Part shown: positions 16,913-26,385 of the stretch, piece after piece
Layout: every line of letters starts with the position of its first letter
How positions within the stretch are numbered: position 1 is the first letter of the stretch
Origin: Arminella tubonensis
Lineage (GTDB): Bacteria; Pseudomonadota; Alphaproteobacteria; Rhizobiales; Rhizobiaceae
NCBI RefSeq assembly: GCF_003240585.1
Contig: NZ_PCDP01000028.1
Coordinates: 1-64,000, forward strand
DNA: 64,000 nucleotides
Reading direction: 5' to 3'
The notes under the pieces: generated by a model
Databases searched by the model: none
What the model was told of the DNA's origin: nothing
Seen by the model: only the letters and a program-made list of their open reading frames with translations
Program-made: the position numbers and the translations under genes

Positions 16913-18316
16913 TCAGGAATCGGAGAACCCGAACGGTGCTTCGGTGCGACGGTATTCGTCCGGCACGATTTGACGGCCAATCGGCAGTTCCGATCGAGAC
17001 GTGCACTCGGTCCGGTGACAAAGCCGACATGTGATTCCGATCGGAGTCGACCCATCCGCTCGATCTGGATCCTCGCAATAGATCAGACGTTCAGCGTGAT
17101 GCGCTTCGCACACGAGCGCCACCGCGCGTTCGACGCTCGGAGTACCAAACCCACCGCCGCCAGAATTGACGGTACGGGCGATCGAGAAGAAGCGGTGGCC
17201 GTCGGGCAGTTCCAGCCACTGCGTGACCACCTTGCGCGGCGTTCTGAACACCTGATGGACCTTCCAGAGGGGACAGCCGCCGCCATGCCGGGCAAAAGGG
17301 AAGGTGCCGGTGTTCAGCCTCTTGGAGACGTTTCCGGCGGGATCCACTCGAATAAAGAAAAATGGTACGCGCTCCTGTCCTGGCTTTTGCAGCGTGGTCA
17401 GGCGATGTGCCGTTTGCTCGAAACTCGTTCCAAACTGCCGGGAGAGTGCTTCGATGTCATAGCGACGGGTCTCTACCGCCTTCGCAAAAGCGGCGTAAGG
17501 CATGACAATCGCCGCTGCGCAATAGGCGCCCAGCGCCCGATGTGCCAGGCGACGCGCGCTCTCGCTTTCGAAATTGCCCTCCTGCGTGGCATTTCGGATG
17601 TCCTGATCGAATTCGAGATAGGCGAGTTGTTGGGCCAATTGAAAATTCTGACTTGCCGTATCCAGGCTGTCATCGAGCAACAGGTCCTTTCGGTGCCAAT
17701 CCAGCCGCCGTCGCGAGCCGGTCATCACGTCCGAGGGCAGTCGCCTCACCCGCAACTGATGACGCTGCTTGAAGTATGAAACGAAACCGCCGACCTCGGT
17801 CACTTTGGCCGCCAGCTTTTCCGCAGCAGCATCGAGCACCGGGAAGCAGTTGCGGCGTGCGGACAGAAAGCTGCGCACCGCGGCAACCGGATCGGATGAT
17901 ATCTCGACATCGTTCTGCGAACCCTCCTGCCTGCGGTCGGCAAGCGCAAACTGTTCTTCCCTGTAAGCCGTGTGGAGACGCAGCATCGCCTCGGCGACGC
18001 CCGGGAAGCTATGCACGACGTCGGCAATCTCCAGCGGCAGGATGTCGATATCGGCGAAGATCGGATCGCGCATGACCGCCTGAAGTCGAGCGATCAGATC
18101 CGGGCCGGTCTCGTCGACAAAGTCGGAGAAATCAACTTTGTAGGCCCTGGCCAATTTCAGCAGCGTTTCGGCAGTCACCGGCCGCTGGTTGCGCTCCATC
18201 AGAGCAATATATGATGGCGAGATCTCGAGGTCCGCTGCCATATTGGCTTGCGTCAGACCGCGATCATGCCGCAGCCGCCGCAAGCGCGGCCCAAGATAGA
18301 CACCCTGCTTTTCCAT
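16913..18316 (-). CDS. ScfR/RamB-type XRE regulator of short-chain acyl/acetate metabolism
   Basis: 467 residues. Residues 8-65 are an XRE helix-turn-helix (LRRLRHDRGLTQANMAADL, then ISPSYIALMERNQRPVT). Residues 150-250 contain the degenerate ImmA/IrrE-like peptidase region (DUF955), with HRKDLLLDDSLDTASQNFQL and AQQLAYLEF. The C-terminal half is the DUF2083 domain with PFFFIRVDPAGNVSKRLN and a cysteine cluster near residues 425-435 (ITCRLCHRTEC). This is the architecture of RamB, MccR and ScfR, which bind short-chain acyl-CoA or related signals. It is divergent from aceA (isocitrate lyase), as in other rhizobia, and most likely controls it and itself through the 125-base shared promoter region. 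Confidence 0.9.
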   Translation of the reverse strand: MEKQGVYLGPRLRRLRHDRGLTQANMAADLEISPSYIALMERNQRPVTAETLLKLARAYKVDFSDFVDETGPDLIARLQAVMRDPIFADIDILPLEIADVVHSFPGVAEAMLRLHTAYREEQFALADRRQEGSQNDVEISSDPVAAVRSFLSARRNCFPVLDAAAEKLAAKVTEVGGFVSYFKQRHQLRVRRLPSDVMTGSRRRLDWHRKDLLLDDSLDTASQNFQLAQQLAYLEFDQDIRNATQEGNFESESARRLAHRALGAYCAAAIVMPYAAFAKAVETRRYDIEALSRQFGTSFEQTAHRLTTLQKPGQERVPFFFIRVDPAGNVSKRLNTGTFPFARHGGGCPLWKVHQVFRTPRKVVTQWLELPDGHRFFSIARTVNSGGGGFGTPSVERAVALVCEAHHAERLIYCEDPDRADGSTPIGITCRLCHRTECTSRSELPIGRQIVPDEYRRTEAPFGFSDS

Positions 18317-18322
18317 AAAGAT

Positions 18323-18350
18323 ATTACAACATTACAACAGATTTTTGTAA
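18323..18350. promoter_or_regulatory. Candidate ScfR-type operator between the regulator and aceA
   Basis: ATTACAAC occurs twice in tandem (18323-18330 and 18331-18338), and the second copy forms an inverted repeat with TTGTAA at 18345-18350 (TTACAA, 7-base spacer, TTGTAA). A TTGACA element lies just downstream at 18354-18359 and could be a -35 box for aceA, though no good -10 follows. The position between divergent regulator and target genes is what an autoregulatory operator would have. The binding protein is inferred. Confidence 0.45.
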
Positions 18351-18440
18351 AGCTTGACAACATGACATCAGCAAGCCTTCACGCCTCGCACCTCGTCGAT
18401 TATCCCCTTTGCGTCGCCGCACGAGATTTTTGGAGGAACC

Positions 18441-20033
18441 ATGTCGTACCAAGCCCTGGTTGAAGATGCCGACAGACTTGTCGGGGCCAACGAAAAGTGG
18501 ACGGGTATTGCCGCCGAAGCGGTCGCCCGCATGCGCCTACAAAACCTGTTCCGTACCGGCCTTGATATTGCTCGCTATACCGCCGCGATCATGCGCAAAG
18601 ACATGGCCGCCTACGACCTGGATTCGAGCCTATACACGCAGTCGCTGGGTTGCTGGCACGGCTTCATTGGCCAGCAGAAAGTCATTGCGCTGAAAAAGCA
18701 TTTCGGTTCGACGGAGCGCCGATACCTCTATCTGTCCGGCTGGATGGTTGCAGCTCTGCGGTCCGAATTCGGGCCGCTTCCTGACCAATCGATGCACGAA
18801 AAGACGAGCGTTCCAAGACTTATCGAAGAGCTCTACACATTCCTGCGCCAGTCCGATGCCCGTGAACTCGGGATGATCTTCAGGGAAATCGACCGTGCGC
18901 GAGCAGCGGGTGACGTTGCCCGTGCGTGTCAGCTGCAGCATTCGGTCGACACATACCAAACCCATGTCATTCCGGTCATCGCCGACATCGACGCCGGCTT
19001 TGGAAATGCCGAGGCCACCTATCTGCTCGCAAAGAAGATGATCGAGGCCGGCGCCTGCGCCCTTCAGATCGAAAACCAGGTATCCGATGAGAAGCAGTGC
19101 GGCCACCAGGACGGCAAGGTCACTGTTCCGCACGAGGATTTTGTCGCCAAGATCCGCGCCTGCCGATATGCCTTCCTCGAATTGGGTGTCGATGAGGGCA
19201 TCATCGTCGCACGCACCGATTCGCTTGGCGCGGGTCTGACCAAGCAGATCGCGTTCAGCACCAGCGAGGGCGATATCGGCGATCAGTATAATTCGTTCCT
19301 GGATTGCGAGGAGGTCGGCGAAGGACAGCGTCGCAACGGCGAGGTGCTGATCACGAGAGGCTCGAAGGTCCTGCGACCGAAGCGCCTCCGATCGAACCTT
19401 TATCAGTTCCGCGAGGGCACAGGCGCCGACCGTTGTGTACTCGATTGCGTCAACGCTCTGCAGAACGGTGCCGACCTCCTATGGATCGAAACCGAAAAGC
19501 CGCACATCGATCAGATTGCCGCGATGGTCGACCGGGTTCGTGAGGTTATCCCAAACGCCAAGCTCGTCTACAACAACTCGCCTTCGTTCAATTGGACGCT
19601 GAGTTTCCGCCAGCAGGTCTTCGACGGCTGGAAAGCGGAAGGCAAGGATGTGTCCGGGTTCGACCCATCTAGGTTGATGAGCGAGGACTACGACGGCACC
19701 CAGCTTGCGGATGAGGCTGACGAAAAGATCCGCACATTCCAGCGCGACGCTGCACTTCGGGCAGGCATATTCCACCACCTCATCACGCTGCCGACGTATC
19801 ACACTGCGGCGCTTTCAACCGACAACCTGGCAAGGGAATATTTCGGCGATCAAGGCATGCTCGGATATGTGGCAAACGTTCAGCGCAAGGAGATACGCCA
19901 AGGCATCGCCTGCGTAAAACACCAGAACATGGCAGGCTCGGACATCGGCGATGATCACAAGGAATATTTCGCCGACGAGGCCGCTCTCAAGGCAAGCGGC
20001 GAACACAACACGATGAACCAGTTCGCCGCATAA
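18441..20033 (+). CDS. aceA: Isocitrate lyase (glyoxylate shunt)
   Basis: 530 residues of the long bacterial isocitrate lyase type. It cleaves isocitrate to glyoxylate and succinate, so that acetate or fatty acids can feed biosynthesis. Visible features include VIADIDAGFGNAEATYLLAK (Mg-binding Asp cluster), LQIENQVSDEKQCGHQDGK with the catalytic KxCGH loop (Cys220), IIVARTDSLGAG, and YNNSPSFNWTLSF near residue 380. A GAGGAAC site lies seven bases before the ATG. The length and motif spacing are complete. The adjacent ScfR-type regulator and a small downstream gene make up the usual rhizobial aceA locus; malate synthase is not in this window. Confidence 0.97.
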   Translation: MSYQALVEDADRLVGANEKWTGIAAEAVARMRLQNLFRTGLDIARYTAAIMRKDMAAYDLDSSLYTQSLGCWHGFIGQQKVIALKKHFGSTERRYLYLSGWMVAALRSEFGPLPDQSMHEKTSVPRLIEELYTFLRQSDARELGMIFREIDRARAAGDVARACQLQHSVDTYQTHVIPVIADIDAGFGNAEATYLLAKKMIEAGACALQIENQVSDEKQCGHQDGKVTVPHEDFVAKIRACRYAFLELGVDEGIIVARTDSLGAGLTKQIAFSTSEGDIGDQYNSFLDCEEVGEGQRRNGEVLITRGSKVLRPKRLRSNLYQFREGTGADRCVLDCVNALQNGADLLWIETEKPHIDQIAAMVDRVREVIPNAKLVYNNSPSFNWTLSFRQQVFDGWKAEGKDVSGFDPSRLMSEDYDGTQLADEADEKIRTFQRDAALRAGIFHHLITLPTYHTAALSTDNLAREYFGDQGMLGYVANVQRKEIRQGIACVKHQNMAGSDIGDDHKEYFADEAALKASGEHNTMNQFAA

Positions 20034-20101
20034 GGCGGGATGGGAGCGAGGAGCACACGAGCTGGGCACTGCTGCCCACTCGTATTCAACAGGAGGAAGA
20101 C

Positions 20102-20278
20102 ATGTCGGAGACTAGCGAAAGAGTTTCGAACGAGCCTCAGCGCTCGCGTGCCGTTTTTTCTCAAGAGGATTTTGGCCTCATGCGTGCGGCAATCGAACAC
20201 TATCTGAGGGAGGTGAAGGATCGCCCTGAATCGGTCAAGTATTCGAACCTCTATCATCGCCTTGGCCGCATAACTTGA
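20102..20278 (+). CDS. 58-residue protein downstream of aceA
   Basis: A short gene with a strong AGGAGGAAG ribosome site six bases before the ATG at 20102. The product begins MSETSERVSNEPQ and ends with an amphipathic helix containing FGLMRAAIEHYLREVKDR, then YSNLYHRLGRIT. It follows aceA by 68 bases on the same strand, so it is probably co-transcribed. No named family is recognised. The strong ribosome site and natural composition argue for a real small protein linked to the glyoxylate shunt. Confidence 0.7.
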   Translation: MSETSERVSNEPQRSRAVFSQEDFGLMRAAIEHYLREVKDRPESVKYSNLYHRLGRIT

Positions 20279-20430
20279 ATTCGCCGACGACGATCCTGAA
20301 CGGGGCCAGCTGACACCGATTGACTGAACTCGGACGTCCCGAATTCAAGCGGATGAGAGGAGAAGTGCCCCGGCAGAGCCAATCTCAACTGCAGTTCGAT
20401 CCTTGCAACACGGCTCCTTCCGGCAAACAA

Positions 20431-21327
20431 TCAGCTCAGCGCCTGGCTGACCAGCGCATAGGTCAGCGGATGGCCCGGTTTTGCCGCCTGGTCGTCCGCA
20501 AACCATGTGCCGCCGAGCGACATGCTGGTGACGGTATCGAAGACAGGTAGTCCCGAGCGCGTCAGAAATTCCGGGAATGTGCCCGTCCTCTGTCGGGTAT
20601 CGAGGCGCAGGAAGTCTCCCTCGTGGGCGGCGACATGAGGATGGATGACGACGATCGCATCTGCATCGTCAGAGGCAACCACCGGACCGATCACGGTGCC
20701 TCGTCCGAAACTGCGGCAGAGGCAAAATGCGGCAATCCGGTTGTCGCGTATCAGTGCCACGCCCTTGGAGACCTGCAACAAGCGCGCAAACAATGCTGCC
20801 CGGTCGGCGCCATAGGCGAGATAATCGAGAGCAACCAGCTCCGTCAGATCGCCCATCGTGATCTCACGCAGGACCGCGCCATGCGGAATTTCTGGCTCAC
20901 CTGCCCGAACAGCCGTTCCCTGACGCTGATAAACCGTCTTCTCGGCCGTGAAACCCATGGAGAGATAGAGCCTGTGGGCAGCCCGGGTGGAATTTAATCG
21001 TAACGGGCGCGATCCAGTCTGCTTCAGGACATGGTCCATGAGCCAACGGCCATGACCGTGGGCCTGCAGCCGAGGAGAGGTTATGACCATTCCGACCGTC
21101 ACGAAGTCATCCGCAAACGGAAACCACATGGCGGAGCCGAAGACGCGTCCGATCTCGTCCTGCGCGACGATACCATATCCGTTTTCGCGCAGCATCTGCC
21201 AGTCCTTCCGTCGATGAGGCCATCCGACCATCAGCGAAAGTGCATGCAGTTTTTCGAGATCGATCTCCGCGATGTCGGAAAGCTGCAGGTCGAACGACTG
21301 AAGCCGCATCGAGTCTTCCGTGGTCAA
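20431..21327 (-). CDS. Two-domain GNAT N-acetyltransferase (island copy 1)
   Basis: 298 residues. The N-terminal GNAT domain carries the WPHRRKDW substrate-loop motif and the acetyl-CoA pocket (ITSPRLQAHGHGRWLMDHVL, a Q/R-x-x-G-x-G/A variant). The strand-helix AHRLYLSMGF follows. A second domain (about 150-298) corresponds to the YitH/HolE-type C-terminal acetyltransferase region. It is clearly related to the copy at 31268 (shared GWPHR-x-x-DW, RLMD/WLMD and LYLSMGF/LYTKLGF blocks), suggesting duplication inside the catabolic island. The acceptor is unknown; an amine or amino acid is likely. It is convergent with the small gene behind aceA. Confidence 0.87.
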   Translation of the reverse strand: MTTEDSMRLQSFDLQLSDIAEIDLEKLHALSLMVGWPHRRKDWQMLRENGYGIVAQDEIGRVFGSAMWFPFADDFVTVGMVITSPRLQAHGHGRWLMDHVLKQTGSRPLRLNSTRAAHRLYLSMGFTAEKTVYQRQGTAVRAGEPEIPHGAVLREITMGDLTELVALDYLAYGADRAALFARLLQVSKGVALIRDNRIAAFCLCRSFGRGTVIGPVVASDDADAIVVIHPHVAAHEGDFLRLDTRQRTGTFPEFLTRSGLPVFDTVTSMSLGGTWFADDQAAKPGHPLTYALVSQALS

Positions 21328-21586
21328 ATTTTCCTCCCTCGCCGGTACTATAGAACATAGACAAGGCCAGCATGGCGCGACAACCGCTTTCCACTGCCCT
21401 CTCCCGCCTCTTGCAGGGGATTGTCACGCATTTCCTGCCGTAGATTTCTCTTCAGACGGGACTGCTTTCAGCACTTTACGCTGCAACGAGCAGGCATTAA
21501 GCAAACGCACGCGAGAAACCCCCTTATGATTGGCGAGAACAGCCAGAGAAAGGCTGCCGTCAGGAAATTGCCGAAAAGGACATCGC

Positions 21587-22872
21587 ATGTCTCCTCCCGT
21601 TCGCCGCGTCGAATGCGATCACGACTGCCCCGGGCAGGCGGATGTCGTGATCCTCGGTGGCGGCATGGGGGGGATCGCCACGGCCTATAAACTGGCAAAG
21701 CGCGGCGTTTCGGTCGTCCTAGTCGAAAAGGCGCAATCGCGGGCGAACAATCCAATCGTAATTGGGGCTGGTGCAGGCAGCAGAACCGCGATGTCAGGGA
21801 ACTTGCGCTCGCGCATTGCCATGAGGATGTGGGACGGCCTGAACGTGGAACCAGGCGGCGAGACCGGTTTCCGCCGCAGCGGGCTGGTCTACGCTACGAT
21901 CACCCAGAGCGTCTCGACAGGTGGGAGCGCTGGGGATCGATGGCAAGACCGCTGGGCGTGGATACCCGAATGTTGACAGGTGCCGAAATTTCGGCCCTGC
22001 TGCCCGGCAACGACAGGATCTGGCGTGGCGGCGTTCACTCCCCGGATGACGGACGTGCCGAGCCGGAACTGGCGGTGCCGGCAATAGCGAAAGGCGCGCG
22101 ACGGCTGCGGGCCACGATCCTTCAGAACTGCGCAGCGAGGGAGCTTGAAACGCAGGACAGCAGGATATGTGGAGTCGACACCGAAAAGGGGCTGATCCGC
22201 TGCTCCTCGGTCCTCGTCGCGGGCGGCGCATGGAGCGGCATGTTCCTGCGCCATCACAGATTGCGCTTTCTTCAAGCTTCGGTGAAATCGACCGCGTTTT
22301 ATACTATTCCGGCCAAAGCGGTAGCCGAAGGTGGCGTGGCGATGGAAAGCGTGACCATCCGGCGCCGGCTTGACGGCGGCTATACGATCGGACTGACGGG
22401 ACAGGGGCAACTGCAGATTTCGCCCTGGGGCATGCTGCAGGCACGGGATTTCTGGCGCACCTTCCAGACCCGCCGCAAGGGCCTCACATTCGGTATCGGC
22501 GGGCAGTTCTTCAAGGGACCGGAAGCGATCCGTCGCTGGAACGCCGAGGGTATCTCGCCGTTCGAGGAGGTCCGCACGCTCGACCCTGTTCCCGACCAGA
22601 ATCTAGTCGAGCGTGGCATCTCGCGCCTCGTTGCCGCCTATCCGAACTCGCGGGCATTCGCCCCGCCCAGAGCTGGGTTGGCATGGTGGATTCGACGCCG
22701 GATGCCGTTCCGGTTATTTCCGGTGTTCGGTCACGTCCAGGCCTTTCATCTCGTCGGGTGTCAGCGGCCACGGCTTCGCCATCGGCCCGGCGGCCGCAAG
22801 ACTGGCTGCCGACCTGATCTTGGGAGACAAACCTTTGCGTCGATCCGGCACCTTTCCGATACGAACGCATGA
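21587..22872 (+). pseudogene. DAO-family FAD oxidoreductase, multiply frameshifted
   Basis: ATG at 21587 opens MSPPVRRVECDHDCPGQ and the FAD loop DVVILGGGMGGIATAYKLAK. The frame is lost near 21733, where the intact family motif (EQSNRNWGWCRQQNRDVREL) appears one base away. It changes again near 21815 and after 22640, where SWVGMVDSTPDAVPVI and then SGVSGHGFAIGPAAARLAAD lie in other frames. The same motifs, in the same order, occur uninterrupted in the gene at 40501-41826, so this is a dead relative of that enzyme. The middle part (residues about 140-330) is still well preserved, so inactivation looks recent. Confidence 0.88.
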
Positions 22873-22910
22873 TCGACGGTACGGATCTTGGCAAACCAGG
22901 AATGATGTGA

Positions 22911-24044
22911 GTGGATGTGATGACGGAACTGGAAATCCTGGCAAGGCTCGTTGCCTTTCCCTCGGTCGTCGGCAGCGCCAACCATGAAATCGTCGAGTGG
23001 ATCCGCCTCTATGCGCAAGGCTGCGGCGCCAATGTCACGGTAGCGATGGGGCCGGAGGGCGATCGTGCCAACCTGTTTGCGACGATAGGTCCGAAAGACG
23101 TGCCCGGAATCCTGCTATCCGGCCATATGGATGTCGTACCGGCTGGAGAGCCGGGTTGGACATCGGATCCTTTCGCCTTGCGCGAGGATGCTGGGCGGCT
23201 CTACGGGCGCGGCACCAGCGACATGAAGGGCTTCCTCGCCTGCGGGCTCGCCGCTCTTCCGGCACTCGCCGCCATGCCGCTTGCACAACCCGTGCACCTG
23301 GCATTCTCCTATGACGAGGAGGCCGGCTGCCGCGGTGTACCGCATCTGATCCGGCTGCTGCCAGACCTCTGCGCCAAACCGGAGGGCTGCATCATCGGCG
23401 AGCCGAGCGGCCTGCGGGCGATCCGCGCCCACAAGGGCAAGGCCGCCGCCCGCGTCGAAATTCGTGGCCGCTCCGGGCATTCCTCCCGGCCGGACCAGGG
23501 ATTGAACGCCATCCACGCCATGGCAGCTATCCTGAGCGAGGCTGTGGAGGCCGCATCAGTGCTGGCAACAGGGCCGTTCGACCGGAATTTCGAGCCCGCC
23601 TACTCGTCGCTCCAGGTCGGCGTCATCCGCGGCGGCCAGGCGGTCAACATCATCCCCGATCTCTGCACGGCAAATCTCGAGGCACGCGCCATCGCCGGCG
23701 TCTCTCCGGCCGCCCTGCTGGACCCGATCCGCGCCGCGCTGGCGCAACTGGAGGCTCAGGGTTTCGAAACCCGCTGGGAGCTTCTCAGTGAATACCCGGC
23801 CCTCTCGCTTGCTGCCGGGTCGCCTCTCGCAATCCTGCTGGGGGAAGTGACCGGGCAAGAGCCGCTGGCGGCAGTCAGCTATGGCACGGAAGCCGGGCTC
23901 TATCAGGCAGCCGGAATGGACGCCATCATCTGCGGTCCGGGTGATATCGCCCGAGCCCACAAGCCCGATGAATATATCGAGCCGACAGAACTCGCCGCGT
24001 GCCGGACGATGATCGAAAATCTCGGCAAGCGGCTTTGTGCTTGA
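22911..24044 (+). CDS. argE: M20-family deacetylase (acetylornithine deacetylase-like)
   Basis: 377 residues, complete M20 metallopeptidase fold. Metal ligands are visible: His72 (LLSGHMDVVPAG), Asp104 (GRGTSDMKG), catalytic Glu136 with Glu137 (SYDEEAGCRG), Glu about 163 (IIGEPSG) and a C-terminal His (ARAHKPDEYI). The dimerisation insert carries GRSGHSSRPDQGLNAI. The closest named activity is N-acetylornithine deacetylase (ArgE), but its place in a catabolic island, not an arginine operon, suggests it removes an acyl group from an imported compound. A second possible ATG is three codons inside, at 22920. It starts just after the broken DAO gene. Confidence 0.88.
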   Translation: MDVMTELEILARLVAFPSVVGSANHEIVEWIRLYAQGCGANVTVAMGPEGDRANLFATIGPKDVPGILLSGHMDVVPAGEPGWTSDPFALREDAGRLYGRGTSDMKGFLACGLAALPALAAMPLAQPVHLAFSYDEEAGCRGVPHLIRLLPDLCAKPEGCIIGEPSGLRAIRAHKGKAAARVEIRGRSGHSSRPDQGLNAIHAMAAILSEAVEAASVLATGPFDRNFEPAYSSLQVGVIRGGQAVNIIPDLCTANLEARAIAGVSPAALLDPIRAALAQLEAQGFETRWELLSEYPALSLAAGSPLAILLGEVTGQEPLAAVSYGTEAGLYQAAGMDAIICGPGDIARAHKPDEYIEPTELAACRTMIENLGKRLCA

Positions 24045-24164
24045 CCGATGTGAGCGGAAATCGATGAAAAAATCAGTTCGATCTGCCGCACTTCTAATTT
24101 GTTTCAGCGCATCCTGCTACGGCGCGTGATCAAGAATAAAGGAAAGACGAACTGGGAATATCGC

Positions 24165-25088
24165 ATGGCATTTCTGTTCAACTCCGACGCTGAGCGAGCC
24201 CGGATATTTGCCGCCGAGTTCAAACGCGAATTGCCGCAGCTTCCTTTTCTGACCGACCCGCAAACCGTTGACCCGGCCGATGTCCGCTATCTCCTGACAT
24301 GGACCGCCCCGCCCGACATGGCCCGCTACCGCAATCTCGAGGTTCTCTTCTCGATCGGGGCCGGCGTCGATCAGTTCAGTACCGCAACGTTGCCGGATAC
24401 CGTCAAGCTCGTGCGCATGGTCGAGGACGGCATAGTCCGCATGATGCAGGAATATGTGACCCTCGCAGTTCTCTCCCTGCATCGCGACCTTCCCGGCTAT
24501 CTCGATCAGCAGAGGCAGGGCGTCTGGAAGACACGTGCTGTGCGGCAGGCCGCCGAGCGGCGTGTCGGCGTCCTCGGTCTTGGAATGCTGGGGCAGGCAG
24601 TGCTGGAACGCCTCAAGCCTTTCGGCTTTCGGCTGTCGGGCTGGAGCCGGTCGCGACGCGAGATCGCCGGCGTTGCCTGTTTGCACGGGGCAGCGCAACT
24701 CGATGATTTTCTGGCAGGCACCGATATCCTGATCTGCCTCTTACCGCTGACGGCGCAAACCCGCGGTCTCCTGAACGCCGGCCTGTTCTCAAGACTTCCC
24801 GCAGGCGCATCGCTGATCCATGCCGGTCGCGGGCCGCAACTTGATCAGCACGATTTGATCGAGGCGCTCGATAGCGGCCATCTCGCAGGCGCCGTCCTCG
24901 ACGTCACCGATCCAGAACCGCTGCCGGCTGACCATGTGCTCTGGCGGCATCCAAAGGTCGTCCTGACGCCGCACATCGCCAGCGTCACCCAGGCTGAAAC
25001 CGCCGCAAAGACGGTGATCGCCAACATTCTTCGCCACGAGGCCGGGCAGGAGCCGATCGGCCTCGTCGACCGCACCCTCGGATACTGA
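24165..25088 (+). CDS. ghrA: D-2-hydroxyacid dehydrogenase, glyoxylate/hydroxypyruvate reductase A type
   Basis: 307 residues from the ATG at 24165, the first start followed by family-like sequence ([19 protein letters not shown]). The Rossmann loop is [18 protein letters not shown]. Catalytic residues are an Arg in [10 protein letters not shown], a Glu in DVTDPEPLP and a His in LTPHIASVT. The short N-terminal catalytic domain and IGAGVDQF block place it in the GhrA branch, which reduces glyoxylate or hydroxypyruvate using NADPH. It follows the deacetylase by 120 bases and precedes the cupin gene by 23 bases. In this setting it may handle a 2-oxo acid released by the aminotransferase or oxidases. 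Confidence 0.88.
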   Translation: MAFLFNSDAERARIFAAEFKRELPQLPFLTDPQTVDPADVRYLLTWTAPPDMARYRNLEVLFSIGAGVDQFSTATLPDTVKLVRMVEDGIVRMMQEYVTLAVLSLHRDLPGYLDQQRQGVWKTRAVRQAAERRVGVLGLGMLGQAVLERLKPFGFRLSGWSRSRREIAGVACLHGAAQLDDFLAGTDILICLLPLTAQTRGLLNAGLFSRLPAGASLIHAGRGPQLDQHDLIEALDSGHLAGAVLDVTDPEPLPADHVLWRHPKVVLTPHIASVTQAETAAKTVIANILRHEAGQEPIGLVDRTLGY

Positions 25089-25111
25089 CAAACCAGAGAA
25101 AGAATATTTCC

Positions 25112-25465
25112 ATGTCCCTCCTTAAGCTCATCGACACCAATCCGCAGACAGTCCCGCGGGAATCGAAGCCCACGGCAGAGCGTCTTGTCTCCGGCGATCC
25201 GTCCTTCAAGACTTGGGTCCAGGACGCTTCGCGCGACGACAGCGTTTTGACCGGCGTCTGGGAAGCGACGCCTGGCGAAACCCATTCGATCAAGGGAACG
25301 ACCTTCGAATTCTGCCACATCGTATCAGGCGCAGTCGAACTGGCCGAGAAGGGCGGCGAAACCGTAACCTATCGCGCTGGCGATAGCTTTGTGATGAAAC
25401 CCGGCTTTGTCGGCATCTGGCGCACGATCGAGACCGTCCGCAAGATCTATGTGACGATCAGCTGA
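25112..25465 (+). CDS. Small cupin protein (Cupin_3 type)
   Basis: 117 residues, single cupin barrel with the (S)-ureidoglycolate-lyase-like Cupin_3 pattern. It has GVWEATPGETHSIKGTTFEF, then CHIVSGAVELAEKGGETVTY and RAGDSFVMKPGFVGIWRTIE. The family Trp-Arg-x-Glu/Thr end is present. Such proteins often accompany amino-acid or polyamine oxidases and 2-hydroxyacid dehydrogenases; their exact reaction is usually unproven. It starts 23 bases after the dehydrogenase, in the same direction, so the two are probably translated from one mRNA. Confidence 0.88.
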   Translation: MSLLKLIDTNPQTVPRESKPTAERLVSGDPSFKTWVQDASRDDSVLTGVWEATPGETHSIKGTTFEFCHIVSGAVELAEKGGETVTYRAGDSFVMKPGFVGIWRTIETVRKIYVTIS

Positions 25466-25507
25466 CAACCATGGAGGAGGATTTGGGGCCTTTCGAACAG
25501 GAGAGAG

Positions 25508-26074
25508 ACTTGCTCCCTGCTTCCGCCGGTACTCGGCATTCTTCGCAAAAATCACCCCGGAATGTAGATTCATCTTCGCGCCTTGCCCAAGCGCGCGATT
25601 GTCGAGGCCCTCATCGTCGGCGACATCGACGTGGCGATCACGCTTTCGCCGATCACAACCCCAACCGTCCTTGGCCAACTGCTGACGAAGGTCAACGTCG
25701 TCGCGGGGATGCGCAAGGACGATCCGCTGGCCGAATGCGACGTCGTAAGACCCGAGGATCTCGATGCGCGACGGCTGATTTCCTATGGATCGCGTGCGGA
25801 AGTGGGCGCCAATCTCGATGATGCTCTTGCCGCCGCTCGACGAAAGCGCGATCTCGCAATTCAAATCGCCTCCTCCGTCGGCGCGGCACCGCTGGTGCGC
25901 GAAGGCCTCGGCATCGCCCTCGTCGACGGGCTGGTGGCATGGCACGGATTCAAGGGATTGGCGGCGCGCGTTATCCCGGAGGTCGATATGCAGCTCGCCG
26001 TTTCCATCAACAACGCCCGGCCCGAGTCGCGCTTCCTGCAGCTTTTTCTCGCGGCGCTGCGAGCGGCTATCTGA
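25508..26074 (+). pseudogene. LysR-type regulator, DNA-binding domain lost and internal stop
   Basis: The frame from 25508 reads LLPPVLGILRKNHPGM, then TAG at 25565-25567, then IHLRALPKRAIVEALIVGDI and DVAITLSPIT. It continues through the second half of a LysR effector domain (SVGAAPLVREGLGIALVDGL) to TGA at 26074. The winged helix-turn-helix at the N-terminus is missing, and only 40 or so bases separate the fragment from the cupin stop. A TTG at 25583 could restart translation, but the product would be an effector domain without DNA binding. It was probably the regulator of this island before the break. Confidence 0.75.
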
Positions 26075-26204
26075 GCAGTGGACGATTGCGCTGCGAAGAT
26101 GTTGGCAAACGGGATATTCCATCGCGTCGAACGCCACAGTCGATGCAAACTGCGCAAGGATTGCGGCTAGGTTCGGGTTGCGCCTGAAAGCCGAAGGAGA
26201 CCTC

Positions 26205-26374
26205 ATGTCGCTCAACTTCGATCCCAACGCCATCGTGCTGCCCCGCGCTAGCACTTGCCGATCACCTGACCTATGGCCTTGCCGGGGTACACATGCTCCA
26301 GCATCAGCAAGGATCTCGGCCGGGAAGCCTATCTGGCCAACAGGAAATCCAAGAGCGTGCTGATCAATCTGTAA
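26205..26374 (+). pseudogene. Short aldehyde dehydrogenase remnant
   Basis: Fragments of an ALDH C-terminus in mixed frames: LALADHLTYGLAG (compare ALAND-x-x-YGLAA of aldehyde dehydrogenases), then SKDLGREAYLANRKSKSVLI ending in NL and TAA at 26372-26374. The catalytic Cys region is absent. A start codon and short N-terminal piece at 26205 (SLNFDPNAIVLP) suggest an almost complete internal deletion. It lies immediately before the tartrate-type dehydrogenase, whose ribosome site overlaps the remnant's end. Assignment rests on short motifs only. Confidence 0.45.
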
Positions 26375-26385
26375 AGGAATACACC

